Shown here one piece after another: positions 28,974 through 40,739 of a DNA stretch of 64,000 nucleotides (position 1 is the stretch's first letter; the number at the start of each line of letters is the position of its first letter). The DNA comes from Hylemonella gracilis ATCC 19624 (GTDB taxonomy: Bacteria > Pseudomonadota > Gammaproteobacteria > Burkholderiales > Burkholderiaceae_C). The position numbers were made by a program, and so were the translations under genes. The DNA is taken from NCBI RefSeq assembly GCF_000211835.1, contig NZ_AEGR01000093.1, positions 1 through 64,000 of the forward strand, in the 5' to 3' direction. A model generated the notes under the pieces. That model had not been told where the DNA came from and did no database searches. It saw only the letters and a list, made by a program, of their open reading frames with translations.

Positions 28974-29471
28974 ATGGCCTCAGACAACACTCGCCCCCAG
29001 GCATCGCGGATCGACGACGGGTGGCGCCAGACCCACCTGGGCCGGCTCCTGGGCCATGCCATGCGCCGTTTCGACAGCCGCGTGCAAGCGCTGATGGCGC
29101 ATGACGCCGAGGTGCCGCTGGCCTTGTCCCATCTGGCAGCACGCGGGCAGATCAGCGCCGCGCACATCCACATCACGCGGCACCTGGCTGTGACGGGCTC
29201 CCGGCTGCAAGATCTGGCCGACGCCGCTGGCATGAGCAAACAGGCCATGGGCAAACTGGTGGATCAATGCGTGGCCTGGGGTCTGGTGACGCGCGAGGCC
29301 GATCCGCATGACGGCCGCGCCAAGCAGGTGCGCTTCACGACCGCAGGTCTGGCGTGGCTGGGCGGCTTCCAGCGGGCCGTGCGCCAGGCCGAGGCCGAGC
29401 TGCGGCAAGCCGTGGGCGAGGACGTGGCCACCGTGATCGCCCTGGGCCTGGAAGCCTACGCAGGCAGCTGA
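28974..29471 (+). CDS. MarR family transcriptional regulator
   Basis: A 165-residue winged-helix regulator. The recognition region LQDLADAAGMSKQAMGKLVDQC (about 81-102) and the wing VTREADPHDGRAKQVRFTTAG (about 107-127), with the family D-x-R-A motif, are clear. Flanking helices form the dimer. The ATG at 28974 is preferred; an in-frame TTG at 28956 would add six residues. It is divergent from recA across 130 bases and stands alone, so its target is not evident; a direct neighbour is the two-component system after 142 bases. Confidence 0.88.
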   Translation: MASDNTRPQASRIDDGWRQTHLGRLLGHAMRRFDSRVQALMAHDAEVPLALSHLAARGQISAAHIHITRHLAVTGSRLQDLADAAGMSKQAMGKLVDQCVAWGLVTREADPHDGRAKQVRFTTAGLAWLGGFQRAVRQAEAELRQAVGEDVATVIALGLEAYAGS

Positions 29472-29613
29472 GCCGCGCGACGGCGCCCTTGGGTGCGGCG
29501 CAGTCTGCTGGCACTGGATCGGCAAGGGGCGCCGCCAAGCAACCCGCCTAGAATCGCTCCAGACATGACGCAGCCCGCCCCCGTAAGGCGGTGAACTGCA
29601 CGGAGACACACGC

Positions 29614-30333
29614 ATGCGAATTCTGATTGCGGAAGACGATCAGGTCCTGGCCGACGGCCTGCTGCGCACCTTGCGCGGCTCGGGCGCCGCGGTCAACCAC
29701 GTGGCCAATGGCGCCGAAGCCGACGCGGCCTTGATGACCCAGCCCTCCCAGTTCGACCTGCTGATCCTGGACCTGGGCCTGCCCAAGCTGCATGGCCTGG
29801 AGGTGCTGCAACGCTTGCGCGCCCGCGGTGCCAGTCTTCCCGTGCTCATCCTCACCGCTGCAGACAGCGTCGAAGACCGCGTCCAAGGCCTGGACTACGG
29901 TGCCGACGACTACATGGCCAAGCCCTTCAGCCTGCAGGAACTGGAGGCGCGTGTGCGCGCCCTGACACGCCGAGGCCTGGGCGCAGCCAGCGGCCTCATC
30001 CGTCATGGCCCCCTGGTGTACGGCCAGGCCGGACACGTGGCGACCATCGATGGCCGCTTGGTGGAGCTGTCCGCGCGCGAATTGGGTCTGTTGGAAGTGC
30101 TGCTGCAGCGCTGCGGCCGTCTGGTCAGCAAGGACCAGCTGGTCGATCGCCTCTGTGAATGGGGTGAGGAGGTGAGCAACAACGCGATCGAGGTCTACAT
30201 CCACCGCCTGCGCAAGAAGATCGAAGGGGGCCCCATCCGCATTGCCACCGTGCGCGGCCTGGGCTACTGCCTGGAACGGATACAGCCGGAGGCTGCGGTC
30301 GGGGTGGATTCCGATTCCCCATCCCTGGCCTGA
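29614..30333 (+). CDS. OmpR-family response regulator (TctD-like)
   Basis: A 239-residue regulator: receiver with acidic Asp8-Asp9, phosphorylated Asp53 (LILDLGLP) and Lys103 (AKPFS), then a winged-helix DNA-binding domain (VELSARELGLLEVLL ... VYIHRLRKKI ... TVRGLGYCLE). It precedes the sensor kinase gene by 31 bases. TctD/TctE-type pairs control uptake of tricarboxylates in many proteobacteria, but no tctCBA genes are nearby, so the signal is unknown. Confidence 0.92.
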   Translation: MRILIAEDDQVLADGLLRTLRGSGAAVNHVANGAEADAALMTQPSQFDLLILDLGLPKLHGLEVLQRLRARGASLPVLILTAADSVEDRVQGLDYGADDYMAKPFSLQELEARVRALTRRGLGAASGLIRHGPLVYGQAGHVATIDGRLVELSARELGLLEVLLQRCGRLVSKDQLVDRLCEWGEEVSNNAIEVYIHRLRKKIEGGPIRIATVRGLGYCLERIQPEAAVGVDSDSPSLA

Positions 30334-30364
30334 GGCTCGGCCCGACTCCCCACAGTTCAGTTCC

Positions 30365-31885
30365 ATGCCTTTCGGCAGAAAGCTCTTTCACCGGGAACAA
30401 CGCTCGCTGTTCGGGGAAATCCTCGATTGGATGCTGACGCCACTGCTGATCCTCTGGCCAGTCAGCCTCATTCTCACCTGGCTGGTGGCCCAGAACATCG
30501 CGGGGCGGCCCTTTGACCATGCCTTGGAGCTTCAAGTCCGGGCGCTCGCGCACCACCTGAGCCTCCAGAACCCCAGCCCCCGGGGCCAGACCCGCTTCGA
30601 TCCGCCGATGCCCGCGCGCACCCTCTTGCACGCGGATGCCACCGACACCCTGCATTTCCAGGTCTTGGGCGCTCAGGGTGAATTCCTTTCAGGCGATCCT
30701 GATTTCCCGTCACCCCCTGCCCTTGAAAACCAGGAGGGCATTGCCCGCCCTGGCCTGGAGCCGGGCGTCGTGCAGTTGCGCAACGATGAGTTCGAAGGCA
30801 CGCCCGTGCGCATCGCCTACCTGTGGATCGCGCTCGCACCCCTGCCCTACACCGATGGCGCGCCCGCCGCGGGGTCACTGCTGGCGCTGGTCCAGGTCGC
30901 CGAGACCCTGGACAAGCGCTCCCAGTTGGCGGCGGAAATCATCAAGAGCGTGATGCTGCCGCAGTTTGCGATCCTGCCCTTGGCGGTGCTGCTGGTCTGG
31001 CTGGCGCTGGCGCAGGCGATCCGGCCCCTGGATCATCTGGCCAGCCACATCCGCGCACGGGCACCCGAGGATCTGAGCCCGCTGGAGACACGGTCCGTGC
31101 CCCTGGAAGTGGCGCCCCTGGTGACCTCGATGAACGACTTGCTGACGCGGCTCAAGGAGTCAGTGACCGCCCAGAAGCGTTTTCTGGCCGATGCCGCGCA
31201 CCAGCTCAAGACCCCGCTGGCGGGCTTGCGCATGCAAGCGGATCTGGCGCAGCGCCATGACGCCAGCCCGCAGAACCTTCGACAGTCTCTGCAGCAGATC
31301 GTTCGTGCCAGCACCAACGCGACCCACACCGTCAACCAGTTGCTGGCCCTGGCCCGGGCCGAAGGCAGCGGCGCGGCGCTCGCCCATCAGCGGTGCGACC
31401 TGGCGCAAATCACCATGGAGGCCATGCGAGAAGTGGTGCCCCTGGCCTTGGAAAAGCATCTGGACTTCGGCTACGACGGTCTCGCCCCGGGAGCGCCTGG
31501 CGCGCAACTCGACGGCAACCCCACCTTGCTGAAGGAACTGGTGCGCAATCTGCTGGACAACGCGATCAAGTACACGCCCAGCAGTCCGCAACAACCCGGC
31601 ATCATCACCGCCCGCGTGCTGTTCGCCGCCCCTGGCCAGATGCTGCTGCAAGTCGAAGACTCCGGGCAGGGCGTGCCCGAAGCAGAACGGGGGCTGATCT
31701 TCCAGCCCTTCTACCGCGCCTTGGGCACGCAGGCGGATGGGTCGGGACTGGGCTTGTCCATCGCTCAGGAAATCGCCCGTCAGCACCAGGCACGCATTGA
31801 GGTCGAAGACCTGAATCCCGGCCAGCCGCAACCGGGGACACGGTTCACGGTGCGCTTTGCGGTGGGCAAGACCTCGGCGTCCTGA
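30365..31885 (+). CDS. Sensor histidine kinase (TctE-like)
   Basis: A 506-residue membrane kinase. Two membrane segments (about 25-42 and 199-218) bracket a 155-residue periplasmic part of the 2CSK_N type. After a HAMP-like linker come the H-box DAAHQLKTPLAGL (His279), the N-box NLLDNAIKYTP, and the G boxes VEDSGQGV and GSGLGLSIA. The start at 30365 follows the regulator stop by 31 bases. An open frame upstream overlaps the regulator and is not used. The gene ends 23 bases from the convergent SPOR gene. Confidence 0.92.
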   Translation: MPFGRKLFHREQRSLFGEILDWMLTPLLILWPVSLILTWLVAQNIAGRPFDHALELQVRALAHHLSLQNPSPRGQTRFDPPMPARTLLHADATDTLHFQVLGAQGEFLSGDPDFPSPPALENQEGIARPGLEPGVVQLRNDEFEGTPVRIAYLWIALAPLPYTDGAPAAGSLLALVQVAETLDKRSQLAAEIIKSVMLPQFAILPLAVLLVWLALAQAIRPLDHLASHIRARAPEDLSPLETRSVPLEVAPLVTSMNDLLTRLKESVTAQKRFLADAAHQLKTPLAGLRMQADLAQRHDASPQNLRQSLQQIVRASTNATHTVNQLLALARAEGSGAALAHQRCDLAQITMEAMREVVPLALEKHLDFGYDGLAPGAPGAQLDGNPTLLKELVRNLLDNAIKYTPSSPQQPGIITARVLFAAPGQMLLQVEDSGQGVPEAERGLIFQPFYRALGTQADGSGLGLSIAQEIARQHQARIEVEDLNPGQPQPGTRFTVRFAVGKTSAS

Positions 31886-31908
31886 ACGGACCTCGCACAG
31901 CCACCGGT

Positions 31909-32637
31909 TCAGGGTGGGCAGGTCGTCGGCGCCTTGCCGTTGAGGGTGGGCAGAGATTGCAAGGCAGCTTGGCCCGCGGCTGCGTGGGACGCATCCGGCG
32001 CCTGCACGCGAACCCAAGCCTGACGGCGTTCGGGCCATTCCTGCACGACACGCGCGGTGCGCACGCCACGCTTTTGCATCGCTTCGAGTTCGTCCTGGGC
32101 CTTGGCCTGCGTCTCGAAGCGCGCCAACGACAACCCGGGCTGCAGCTCGGGGTTGTCCAAGGTCTGCAAGCCTCGGCGGGTGCGCGGCGAGAGCTGGGCA
32201 CGCTTGCGATCCAGCTCCGCCGTGTTGGCATAACGTCCCATGTAGATGATCCAACGCGCGGGGGCCGTGACGCGCACATCCAAGGTCCAACTCCCCGCAG
32301 AGAGCGACTGGCCGAGTTGGCGGCGCACCGCCTCCAACTGCGCGGCCTGGGTCACGTCCCACGGACCCGCCTGCCAGCACTGCGCGGTCGCGCGGGCCGA
32401 GGCTTCTTCGGCGACTTCGGGCGCCTGAGCGGCAGGAGCAGCGACTTGCGGCACGGGGGCGGGCGGGAGGGCCGGGGCGGACAGTATCCGTAAGGCCTCC
32501 GGTCGGACCTGCTGCGCGAGGCGCTCAGGTTCATGCTGTTCCGCCGGCGCCCAACCATAGGCGCGCAACAAGCCTTGCGACCAGGCGAAATAGCCAGCGT
32601 TCAGCAGTATCAGCAACAGGGCGACGACGCGCAGCAT
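31909..32637 (-). CDS. SPOR domain-containing membrane protein
   Basis: A 242-residue protein: an N-terminal membrane helix (MLRVVALLLILLNAGYFAW, residues 1-19), a proline/alanine-rich linker (about 50-85), a cysteine in QCWQAGPW, then a SPOR-like region with WIIYMGRY and SLARFETQAKAQDEL. SPOR domains bind denuded peptidoglycan at division sites. The start at 32637 places the helix at the N-terminus. It lies 51 bases after birA and probably belongs to that transcript, as often in Burkholderiales. Confidence 0.75.
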   Translation of the reverse strand: MLRVVALLLILLNAGYFAWSQGLLRAYGWAPAEQHEPERLAQQVRPEALRILSAPALPPAPVPQVAAPAAQAPEVAEEASARATAQCWQAGPWDVTQAAQLEAVRRQLGQSLSAGSWTLDVRVTAPARWIIYMGRYANTAELDRKRAQLSPRTRRGLQTLDNPELQPGLSLARFETQAKAQDELEAMQKRGVRTARVVQEWPERRQAWVRVQAPDASHAAAGQAALQSLPTLNGKAPTTCPP

Positions 32638-32688
32638 GCAAGCAAAGAAGGAAGAATACGACCGCAACCGCGGACCAGACGGCAGGAC

Positions 32689-33453
32689 TCAGTCCGCCAT
32701 GGGCCGCACGCTGACTTCGGCGGAGTCGATGGTTTTCAGGCCCGTCGAAGTATGCACCAGCAAGGCGCCGCGTTCGTCGACGCCCCGGGCCATGCCCTCC
32801 GTGCCATCACTCAGCCGTACGGCGCGGCCTGCAAAGGCGTCGCGGGCCAGCCAGGATGCGCGCACGGGCGCGAAACCCAGAGCCTGGAATCGCAGCACAG
32901 ATTGGACTAGCGGCAGGGCCAGGCGCGATAGCACGGTGGGGGCGTCCCACTCGGGGTCTATTTCGCGCGCCCAAGCCGGAGGGGTGCGCATGTCCGACGC
33001 GCCTTGGCACACGCGCTCGCTGATGTTCAGCCCCACGCCGATCACGGCGTAACGCAAGTCCAGCGCTTCGATGAGCACCCCCGCGAGCTTGCGGTCCTGC
33101 CACCACAGATCATTGGGCCACTTGAGCCGCACCTCGGGATGCAGCGCCTCGGCCAGGGACAGCCCAACGGCCAATGACAGGCCTGACCAGTCCGTGCGAT
33201 CCAAAGGCAGCCCCAAAGAGAACATCAGCAGATCGCCAGGCTGCACACCACTGTTCCAGGGCCGACCGAGCCGGCCCCGACCTGCGGTTTGGTGTTCGGC
33301 GACCAGCAGCACGGGCTCGCGCTGGCCGTCGCGAGCACGGCGCATCAGCTCGCTGTTGCTGGAGTCGACTTGCGGCAACACCTCAACCGTGAAACCGGGC
33401 AGCAGGGGAACCACCGCTTCCCAGATCGCCTCGGCGGGCCAGCGCAGCGGCAT
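32689..33453 (-). CDS. birA: Biotin--[acetyl-CoA-carboxylase] ligase
   Basis: Attaches biotin to the carboxyl carrier protein. The 254-residue enzyme has the biotinyl-AMP loop GRGRLGR (58-64, inside AGRGRLGRPW) and KWPNDLWW near 126-133. It lacks the N-terminal winged helix, so it is not a repressor (class I). The start at 33453 follows the SET gene stop by 47 bases. It is followed by the SPOR gene. Confidence 0.92.
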   Translation of the reverse strand: MPLRWPAEAIWEAVVPLLPGFTVEVLPQVDSSNSELMRRARDGQREPVLLVAEHQTAGRGRLGRPWNSGVQPGDLLMFSLGLPLDRTDWSGLSLAVGLSLAEALHPEVRLKWPNDLWWQDRKLAGVLIEALDLRYAVIGVGLNISERVCQGASDMRTPPAWAREIDPEWDAPTVLSRLALPLVQSVLRFQALGFAPVRASWLARDAFAGRAVRLSDGTEGMARGVDERGALLVHTSTGLKTIDSAEVSVRPMAD

Positions 33454-33500
33454 GGAGATCGCCCCGTTTTCCAAGCTGTCCGGAAGCGACAAGGCGCACC

Positions 33501-33980
33501 TCAGCGCTTGGGCGCCAGCAGAGTGCCTCGGCAGTTCTTGCTGCCGCACCAGCAGGGGTATTCGGCCTTGAGTTTCTTGGTGTAAGGCTCGTCGATGATC
33601 AGACCGTAGTCGTAGTTGAGTTCCTCGCCGGTCTTGATCTTGCGCAGCGCCTTGATGAAGACACGACCTTCGTCGGTTTCGTCCGCTTCGCAGTTCGGAT
33701 TGCAGGAGTGGTTGATCCAGCGCGAGGCATTGCCCCCCACCTTGGCGTCGATCACATGGTCTTCGTCGACGTGAAAGTAGAAGGTGTGATTGGGGTCCTT
33801 GGGATCGTGCGGATGACGGCGCAGCGCTTCCTTCCAGTTGATGATTTCACCCACATACTCAATGATGACTTCACCCCGGGCGATGTCCTGCAGGGCGAAC
33901 ACGCCCTTGCCGTGGACGCCGGAGCGCCGGACCTGGATACGGCGGCCGGAAGATGAGGAATCGGCGGGGAGTTTGGACAC
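33501..33980 (-). CDS. SET domain protein lysine methyltransferase
   Basis: A 159-residue protein that is almost entirely a SET domain. Visible motifs: GVHGKGVFAL (21-30), the SAM and substrate segment RWINHSCNPNCE (87-98) with the pseudoknot NHSC, NYDYG (122-126) with the catalytic tyrosine, and a compact post-SET CWCGSKNCRG (143-152) whose three cysteines, with Cys97 of the core, would hold one zinc. SAM-dependent protein lysine methylation is predicted; no target is known. The start is GTG at 33980 without a clear ribosome-binding site, and the frame stays open upstream. It is divergent from topB across 101 bases and followed by birA. Confidence 0.9.
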   Translation of the reverse strand: MSKLPADSSSSGRRIQVRRSGVHGKGVFALQDIARGEVIIEYVGEIINWKEALRRHPHDPKDPNHTFYFHVDEDHVIDAKVGGNASRWINHSCNPNCEADETDEGRVFIKALRKIKTGEELNYDYGLIIDEPYTKKLKAEYPCWCGSKNCRGTLLAPKR

Positions 33981-34013
33981 GGCGGATTTTTTTGGTAAGG
34001 TGAACTCGTATGG

Positions 34014-34064
34014 GCGCGCGCGGGCGCGCCTGCGTAGGCGTGCGCACGCGTGTGTGGGCGCGCG
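34014..34064. other. GC-rich alternating purine-pyrimidine (Z-DNA-prone) tract
   Basis: Between the SET and topB starts lies a tract dominated by GC and GT alternation. Bases 34039-34056 alternate purine and pyrimidine without interruption (18 bases), and 34014-34022 for 9. Such DNA readily forms left-handed helix under negative supercoiling, so it could tune the flanking promoters. Confidence 0.6.
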
Positions 34065-34081
34065 AGACAGGGATTGTATTC

Positions 34082-36988
34082 ATGAAGACTTTGGTCATCG
34101 CAGAGAAACCATCGGTCGCGCAAGACATCGTGCGCGCCCTCACTCCAACCTCGGGCAAGTTCGAGAAGCACGACGAGCATTTCGAGAACGAGCAGTACGT
34201 GGTCACAAGCGCCGTGGGCCACCTGGTCGAGATCCAGGCGCCTGAGCAATACGACGTGAAGCGGGGCAAGTGGAGCTTCGCCCACCTGCCCGTGATTCCG
34301 CCGCATTTCGAGCTCAAGCCGGTCGACAAGACCAAGACCCGCCTGAACGCCGTGGTCAAGCTGGCCAAGCGCAAGGACGTGGACAAGCTGATCAACGCTT
34401 GTGACGCGGGCCGCGAGGGCGAACTGATCTTTCGCCTGATCGAACAATATGCCGGCGGCGCCAAGCCGCTGGGCAAGCCCGTCTCGCGCCTGTGGCTGCA
34501 AAGCATGACACCCCAGGCCATCCGCGATGGCTTTGAGCAGTTGCGCAGCGACAAGCAGATGCTGCCCCTGGCCGACGCCGCGCGCAGTCGAAGCGAGGCC
34601 GACTGGCTGGTCGGCATCAATGGCACGCGCGCCATGACGGCCTTCAACTCGCGCGATGGGGGCTTCTTCCTCACCACCGTGGGCCGCGTGCAGACCCCCA
34701 CGCTGGCCGTGGTGGTGGAGCGCGAGGAGCAAATCCGCAAATTCATCAGCCGCGACTACTGGGAAATCCACGCCACGTTCGGGGCGCAGGCTGGCGAGTA
34801 CGCCGGCAAATGGTTCGACCCGAAATGGAAGAAGAACGAGGAAGACCCCGAGAAGAAGGCTGATCGCCTCTGGAACGAGCGCGACGCACGCGCAATCGCC
34901 GATGCCGTGCGCGGCCAGCCGGCCACCGTCACCGAGGAGAGCAAGCCCAGCACGCAGGCCTCGCCCACGCTGTTCGACCTGACCAGTCTGCAGCGCGAGG
35001 CCAATGGCAAATTCGGCTTCTCCGCCAAGACAACCTTGTCCATCGCGCAGAGCCTGTACGAGCGCCACAAGGCCTTGACCTACCCGCGGACTGACTCGCG
35101 CCACCTGCCAGAAGACTATCTCGCCGTGGCCAAGCAGACCTTCGAGATGTTGGCGGACTCGCACCTCAAGCACTTGGCACCGCATGCCGCGACGGCGCTG
35201 AAGAACGGCTACGTTAAACCCAGCAAACGCATCTTCGACAACGCCAAGGTCAGCGATCACTTCGCCATCATCCCGACGCTGCAGGCACCCAGCGGCTTGA
35301 GCGAAGCCGAACAGAAGCTCTACGACCTGGTGGCACGGCGTTTCATGGCGGTGTTCTTCCCTAGCGCGGAATACATGGTCACCACCCGCATCACGACCGC
35401 CGCCAGCCATCAATTCAAGAGCGAAGGCAAGGTACTGGTCAGGCCGGGCTGGCTGGCCATCTATGGCAAGGAAGCCGAGGACGAAACCGACGACAAGGAC
35501 AAGGACAACAGCAAGATCCTCGTCCCCGTGCAGGCCAACGAGAAGGTCAAGACCCAGGCCGCCGATGCCAAGGGCCTGAAGACCCGACCGCCGGCACGCT
35601 ACAGCGAAGCCACCCTGTTGAGCGCGATGGAAGGCGCCGGCAAGATGGTGGAGGAGGACGAGTTGCGCGAGGCCATGAGCGAGAAGGGCCTGGGCACGCC
35701 CGCCACGCGAGCCGCCATCATCGAAGGCTTGCTCAACGAAAAGTACATGCTGCGCGAGGGCCGCGAACTGATCCCGACCGCCAAGGCCTTCCAGCTGATG
35801 ACCCTGCTGCGCGGCCTGGGCGTGGAGGAGCTCTCCAAACCCGCGCTGACGGGAGAGTGGGAATACAAGTTGTCGCAGATGGAGCGCGGCCAGCTCACGC
35901 GCGAGGCCTTCATGCGCGAGATCGCGGCCATGACGGAACACATCGTCAAGAAGGCCAAGGAATACGACCGCGACACCGTGCCCGGCGACTACGCCACGCT
36001 GGCCACGCCGTGTCCAAACTGCGGCGGCGTGGTCAAGGAAAACTACCGCCGCTACGCCTGCGTGGGCAAGAAGGGCACGGGCGAGGACGCCTGCGGCTTC
36101 TCTTTCACCAAGATGCCCGCGGGCCGCGCCTTTGAACTGCCCGAGGTCGAGCAGTTCCTGCGCGACAAGCGCATTGGCCCGTTGGAAGGCTTCCGCTCCA
36201 AGGCGGGCTGGCCCTTCACCGCCGAGATCGCGCTGGCCTACAGCGAGGAAGAAAAGAACTGGAAGCTGGAATTCGACTTTGGCAACGAGGACGAGTCCGA
36301 GACGGGCGAACTGGTGGACTTCTCAGGCAAGTCATCCCTGGGCGCCTGCCCCAAGTGCGGCGGCGCGATCTACGAGCACGGCAAGAACTACGTCTGCGAA
36401 AAATCCGTGCCCACGCAGACCCAAGCCACGCCGAGCTGCGACTTCAAGAGCGGCCAGATCATCCTGCAGCAGCCCATCGAACGCGAGCAGATGATGAAAC
36501 TGCTCGCCACGGGCAAGACCGATCTGCTGGACAAATTCGTCTCCATGCGCACGCGCCGCCCCTTCAAGGCCTACCTGGCCTGGAACGCGGAAGAAGGCAA
36601 GGTGAGCTTCGAGTTCGAACCGTCGAAGTTCCCGCGCAAGGCAGGGGCCGCTGCGGGTGCGCGCGCGGGCGCCGCCGCCAAGACTGCTGCGGGCAAGACG
36701 GCGGCAAAGAAAGCGCCCGCCAAGAAAGCCGCGGCCAAGACTAAAACGGCCCGGAAGCCTGCCGCAGGTCTGACACCCAGCGCGGAACTCGCGGCGGTGA
36801 TCGGCAGCGAGCCCGTGGCTCGCACGGAAGTCATCAAGAAGATCTGGGACTACATCAAGGCCCAGGGTCTGCAGGACCCCAAGGACAAGCGCAGCGTGCT
36901 GGCGGATGCCAAGCTCCAACCCGTCTTCGGCAAGGACCGGGTGACGATGTTCGAGATCACCGGCCTGGTGGGCAAGCACCTCAGCTGA
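34082..36988 (+). CDS. topB: DNA topoisomerase III with lysine/alanine-rich linker and C-terminal SWIB domain
   Basis: Type IA topoisomerase of 968 residues; E. coli TopB is 653. The TOPRIM part begins MKTLVIAEKPSVAQDI and carries DAGREGELIF (about 109-118). The catalytic tyrosine is in TYPRTDSRHLPED (about 333-345). Two C-terminal cysteine clusters follow: CPNCGGVV...CGF near 643-675 and CPKCGGAI...CDF near 755-785. Residues about 852-896 are a basic linker rich in AAK/KKA repeats (GKTAAKKAPAKKAAAKTK), like histone H1 tails. The last ~72 residues (TPSAELAAVIG to VGKHLS) match the SWIB/MDM2 fold with WDYIKAQGLQDPKDKR. The ATG at 34082 is chosen by the diagnostic start. Confidence 0.95.
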   Translation: MKTLVIAEKPSVAQDIVRALTPTSGKFEKHDEHFENEQYVVTSAVGHLVEIQAPEQYDVKRGKWSFAHLPVIPPHFELKPVDKTKTRLNAVVKLAKRKDVDKLINACDAGREGELIFRLIEQYAGGAKPLGKPVSRLWLQSMTPQAIRDGFEQLRSDKQMLPLADAARSRSEADWLVGINGTRAMTAFNSRDGGFFLTTVGRVQTPTLAVVVEREEQIRKFISRDYWEIHATFGAQAGEYAGKWFDPKWKKNEEDPEKKADRLWNERDARAIADAVRGQPATVTEESKPSTQASPTLFDLTSLQREANGKFGFSAKTTLSIAQSLYERHKALTYPRTDSRHLPEDYLAVAKQTFEMLADSHLKHLAPHAATALKNGYVKPSKRIFDNAKVSDHFAIIPTLQAPSGLSEAEQKLYDLVARRFMAVFFPSAEYMVTTRITTAASHQFKSEGKVLVRPGWLAIYGKEAEDETDDKDKDNSKILVPVQANEKVKTQAADAKGLKTRPPARYSEATLLSAMEGAGKMVEEDELREAMSEKGLGTPATRAAIIEGLLNEKYMLREGRELIPTAKAFQLMTLLRGLGVEELSKPALTGEWEYKLSQMERGQLTREAFMREIAAMTEHIVKKAKEYDRDTVPGDYATLATPCPNCGGVVKENYRRYACVGKKGTGEDACGFSFTKMPAGRAFELPEVEQFLRDKRIGPLEGFRSKAGWPFTAEIALAYSEEEKNWKLEFDFGNEDESETGELVDFSGKSSLGACPKCGGAIYEHGKNYVCEKSVPTQTQATPSCDFKSGQIILQQPIEREQMMKLLATGKTDLLDKFVSMRTRRPFKAYLAWNAEEGKVSFEFEPSKFPRKAGAAAGARAGAAAKTAAGKTAAKKAPAKKAAAKTKTARKPAAGLTPSAELAAVIGSEPVARTEVIKKIWDYIKAQGLQDPKDKRSVLADAKLQPVFGKDRVTMFEITGLVGKHLS

Positions 36989-37006
36989 GGGGCCCGCACG
37001 CGTGGG

Positions 37007-37525
37007 TCAGCCCTTGAGCAGGGCGCGCACCCTCGCGTAGTTGCGCTGCACTTTGGCGATGTAGCTGGCACGCTTGGCAGGGTTGATGGCGTTGTAGGCG
37101 CCCACGGCCTTCCAGAGCGTGCCGTGCTGGCGGATTTTGTTGGACAGAATCCAGGCCCCGACGTAGATGTTGGTGCAGGCGCCCTTGAGCTTCTCGCGGT
37201 GGATGCCCATCTCGGCCAACTGGGGCAGCCAGCGGGTGTTGATCTGCATCAGGCCGACGTCGTGCGTGCCATCTGGATTGGTTGGGCCGACCGCGTTCGG
37301 GTCGAACGCGGACTCGGTCTTGGCGATGGCGATCAGCATGTGCTTGTCCACGCCAAACCGCTCGGCCGCCGCCGTGAAGCACGGGTCGAATGGCGACCAC
37401 GCGTGACTGGCTGGAAAAGCCGACGGCGTGGGCGCTGCCTTCAGCTGGACAGCCTGCTGCGCGCCAGCCGCGCCAGCCGCGCCGGCGAGCGTGGTGGACA
37501 GCAACAGGGACGCCCAGCCTCTCAT
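37007..37525 (-). CDS. Lytic transglycosylase domain-containing protein, exported (SLT/IagB-like)
   Basis: A 172-residue small muramidase-like protein. A signal peptide occupies residues 1-22 (ASLLLSTTLAGAAGAAGAQQ). After it the SLT domain shows the motif KTESAFDPNAVG with the catalytic Glu, VGLMQINTRWL and VGAYNAINPAKR. Cysteines in PFDPCF and GACTN may bond. Such compact proteins open the wall locally for secretion or pilus assembly. It follows gap by 13 bases and so probably ends the tkt-gap transcript, an unusual partner for glycolytic genes. Confidence 0.87.
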   Translation of the reverse strand: MRGWASLLLSTTLAGAAGAAGAQQAVQLKAAPTPSAFPASHAWSPFDPCFTAAAERFGVDKHMLIAIAKTESAFDPNAVGPTNPDGTHDVGLMQINTRWLPQLAEMGIHREKLKGACTNIYVGAWILSNKIRQHGTLWKAVGAYNAINPAKRASYIAKVQRNYARVRALLKG

Positions 37526-37538
37526 GGTCACACTCCGC

Positions 37539-40606
<3,068 letters not shown>

Positions 40607-40739
40607 GAGGGAGCGACTCCGGAGAAATCAGCGCGTTGGTGGGGGCGGGGAAACCCGGCATTTTACCGGGCGTCCCGTCGCCAGGCCCGAAGGGTCCGGC
40701 ACGGGGCCATGTCGGGCCACGCGTGCCAGAATGAAGTGC

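Noticed and set aside
33752-35941. 729-codon frame on the minus strand opposite topB
   Set aside because: Low-complexity Leu/Ala/Gly-rich translation with no motif; topB on the plus strand is unmistakable.
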